Positions 5,288-5,909 of a stretch of 5,909 bases of DNA are shown here, one piece after another. The DNA is from Candidatus Woesearchaeota archaeon. Lineage in GTDB: Archaea > Nanobdellota > Nanobdellia > Woesearchaeales > ARS49. The first letter of the stretch is position 1, and the number at the start of each line of letters is the position of its first letter. The notes under the pieces are model-generated. The model saw only the letters and a program-made list of their open reading frames with translations, searched no databases and was not told the DNA's origin. The stretch covers positions 1 to 5,909 of the forward strand of contig DAOVMP010000040.1 of assembly GCA_030630695.1 (NCBI GenBank), written 5' to 3'. Position numbers and translations under genes: made by a program.

Positions 5288-5295
5288 TTTATATA
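5288..5295 (+). promoter_or_regulatory. TATA box of the zinc-ribbon/polylysine gene
   Basis: TTTATATA is centred 27.5 bp before ATG 5319. This spacing supports the ATG as a leaderless start and argues against the upstream in-frame TTG at 5310, which would lie too close. Confidence 0.7.
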
Positions 5296-5318
5296 CCACT
5301 TCTTACCGTTTGCGTTTT

Positions 5319-5666
5319 ATGTTAGATATTAACGAATGCCCTGATTGTGCCAGTACTAATATAGTTCATGGTATGATGAGAGACCAGGTGATTTGTAGGG
5401 ATTGCGGCTTGATTTTTGAAGAAACAGTGCCTGCTCCAGTAGTAAAACCAGTGAAAATAGCAAGGCCAAAGAAGACAAAGGCAAAGAAAACAAAACTTAA
5501 GAAAAAGAAAGCAAAAAAAGCAAAGACAAAAAGAACTACGAAAGCAAAGCCTAAAGTAAAAAGAAAGACAAAACATACAATTAAAAAGCCAAAAAAGAAG
5601 TCTAAAGCAAAGAAAAAACCTAAAAAGAAAAAGGGCAAAAAAAAGGTGAAGAAAAAGAAGAAATAA
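5319..5666 (+). CDS. TFIIB-type zinc ribbon fused to a histone-H1-like polylysine tail (115 aa)
   Basis: Residues 7-35 form a zinc ribbon of the TFB/TFIIB N-terminal type: C7-x2-C10, then C26-x2-C29-G with the typical ending CRDCGLIFEE. In TFB this ribbon contacts RNA polymerase. The cyclin folds that bind TBP and DNA in TFB (about 200 residues) are absent. Instead, residues 41-115 form a tail with about 43 Lys in 75 residues, plus Ala, Thr, Pro and a few Arg, and no acidic residue, resembling H1-like tails. Such a tail should bind DNA or RNA without much sequence choice. The ATG at 5319 is chosen over TTG 5310 because of the TATA spacing. The gene is a separate unit ending at a T-run. A chromatin or transcription-related role is inferred; a ribosome or RNA-binding role cannot be excluded. 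Confidence 0.85.
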   Translation: MLDINECPDCASTNIVHGMMRDQVICRDCGLIFEETVPAPVVKPVKIARPKKTKAKKTKLKKKKAKKAKTKRTTKAKPKVKRKTKHTIKKPKKKSKAKKKPKKKKGKKKVKKKKK

Positions 5667-5686
5667 TTTTTTTATTCCTTTATTTC
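5667..5686 (+). terminator. T-run terminator
   Basis: Seven consecutive T follow the TAA directly, then more T-rich sequence. This is the usual form of an archaeal intrinsic terminator. Confidence 0.55.
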
Positions 5687-5705
5687 TAGGTTCTCATAGG
5701 GATAA

Positions 5706-5749
5706 CTTGCTCTCTACCAAATCCTAAAAAGTTTCTATTTTGTAGCAAG
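5706..5749. repeat. Inverted repeat just upstream of a TATA box
   Basis: CTTGCT (5706-5711) pairs with AGCAAG (5744-5749). Alternatively CTTG and CTAC pair with CAAG and GTAG around a 4-nt bulge. It ends two bases before the TATA-like box at 5751, so it could be an operator, but the match is short. Confidence 0.3.
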
Positions 5750-5750
5750 C

Positions 5751-5758
5751 TTTAAAAA
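5751..5758 (+). promoter_or_regulatory. TATA-like box of the possible micro-gene
   Basis: TTTAAAAA is centred 27.5 bp before ATG 5782 and 21.5 bp before ATG 5776; only the second ATG fits the leaderless spacing seen elsewhere in the window. Confidence 0.4.
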
Positions 5759-5781
5759 CCCGGATAATTTACACTATGATT

Positions 5782-5853
5782 ATGAAAGCAACAAAATCAA
5801 TATTTAACTTTGAAAGAGATTTTGTTAGCTGGCGTTCTGTTTGTAATGCATAA
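5782..5853 (+). CDS. Possible micro-gene of 23 codons
   Basis: The frame reads MKATKSIFNFERDFVSWRSVCNA and stops at TAA 5851. It opens at the distance from a TATA-like box that marks the other leaderless starts; ATG 5776 in the same frame would give 25 residues. The peptide is mildly basic with aromatic residues (Phe12, Phe16, Trp19) and no membrane segment. I do not recognise it, and a frame this short can occur by chance. A start of an inactivated longer gene is another reading, but no continuing frame is visible. Confidence 0.25.
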   Translation: MKATKSIFNFERDFVSWRSVCNA

Positions 5854-5909
5854 ATATACTTATTCTATAGCTAAAGCTCTATTTTAGAGTTAATTCTATA
5901 ATAATCAAA
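5854..5909. other. AT-rich 3' end of the window with a small hairpin
   Basis: CTCTA (5877-5881) pairs with TAGAG (5885-5889) around TTT, and the octamer ATTCTATA occurs on both sides (5862-5869 and 5893-5900). A TATA-like cataaatatac at about 5849-5859 could serve a gene beyond the window. No start codon follows before the end. Confidence 0.3.

Noticed and set aside
4994..5299. 101-codon minus-strand frame
   Set aside because: It is antisense to the 127-aa gene, has no promoter signal, and the + strand gene has a good ribosome binding site.
5310..5318. TTG 5310 as start of the zinc-ribbon protein
   Set aside because: It lies only 18.5 bp from the TATA centre, too close for the transcript to contain it; ATG 5319 fits the spacing.
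5322..5638. Two minus-strand frames rich in Phe, Leu and Cys that look like membrane proteins
   Set aside because: They are the antisense of the polylysine codons (AAA/AAG read as TTT/CTT) of the zinc-ribbon gene.

Overview
The window looks like a piece of a small, AT-rich archaeal genome, most likely a DPANN-type lineage (Woesearchaeota/Pacearchaeota-like); the phylum is an inference. The archaeal signs are a membrane-anchored LonB protease, a TFB/TFIIB-type zinc ribbon, a tRNA whose intron is framed by a bulge-helix-bulge motif, and TATA boxes centred about 26 bp upstream of start codons on mostly leaderless genes.

Left part (1-640). The 3' end of a Cys-rich protein gene (1-125, +) runs tail-to-tail into a minus-strand tRNA-Leu(CAG) gene (129-231). 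This tRNA carries a 23-nt intron inside the T-loop, in an almost ideal bulge-helix-bulge. Just upstream on the same strand lies a degenerate copy of only the 5' half of the same tRNA, ending right after the anticodon loop. From 315 to 638 there is no supported gene: a G-poor stretch (about 330-450) is followed by a GC-richer block (about 466-551) that ends in an 8-bp hairpin.

Middle part (552-2831). A small one-helix membrane protein (639-890) is enclosed by two nested pairs of inverted repeats. It is followed by a five-helix membrane protein with a charged tail (1084-1743), which converges on a minus-strand metallophosphoesterase (1740-2831). The two reading frames share a TTAA for their stops. 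The phosphoesterase has Asn where its family normally has the metal-bridging Asp.

Right part (2832-5909). The phosphoesterase gene and lonB (2953-4830) diverge from a 121-bp promoter region. After lonB come an unrecognised soluble protein (4887-5270) and a short protein (5319-5666) that joins a TFIIB-type zinc ribbon to a 75-residue, histone-H1-like polylysine tail. A possible micro-gene of 23 codons with its own TATA box follows (5782-5853). Each gene seems to have its own promoter, so this is a set of single transcription units rather than an operon. I see no CRISPR array, transposase or integrase in the window.
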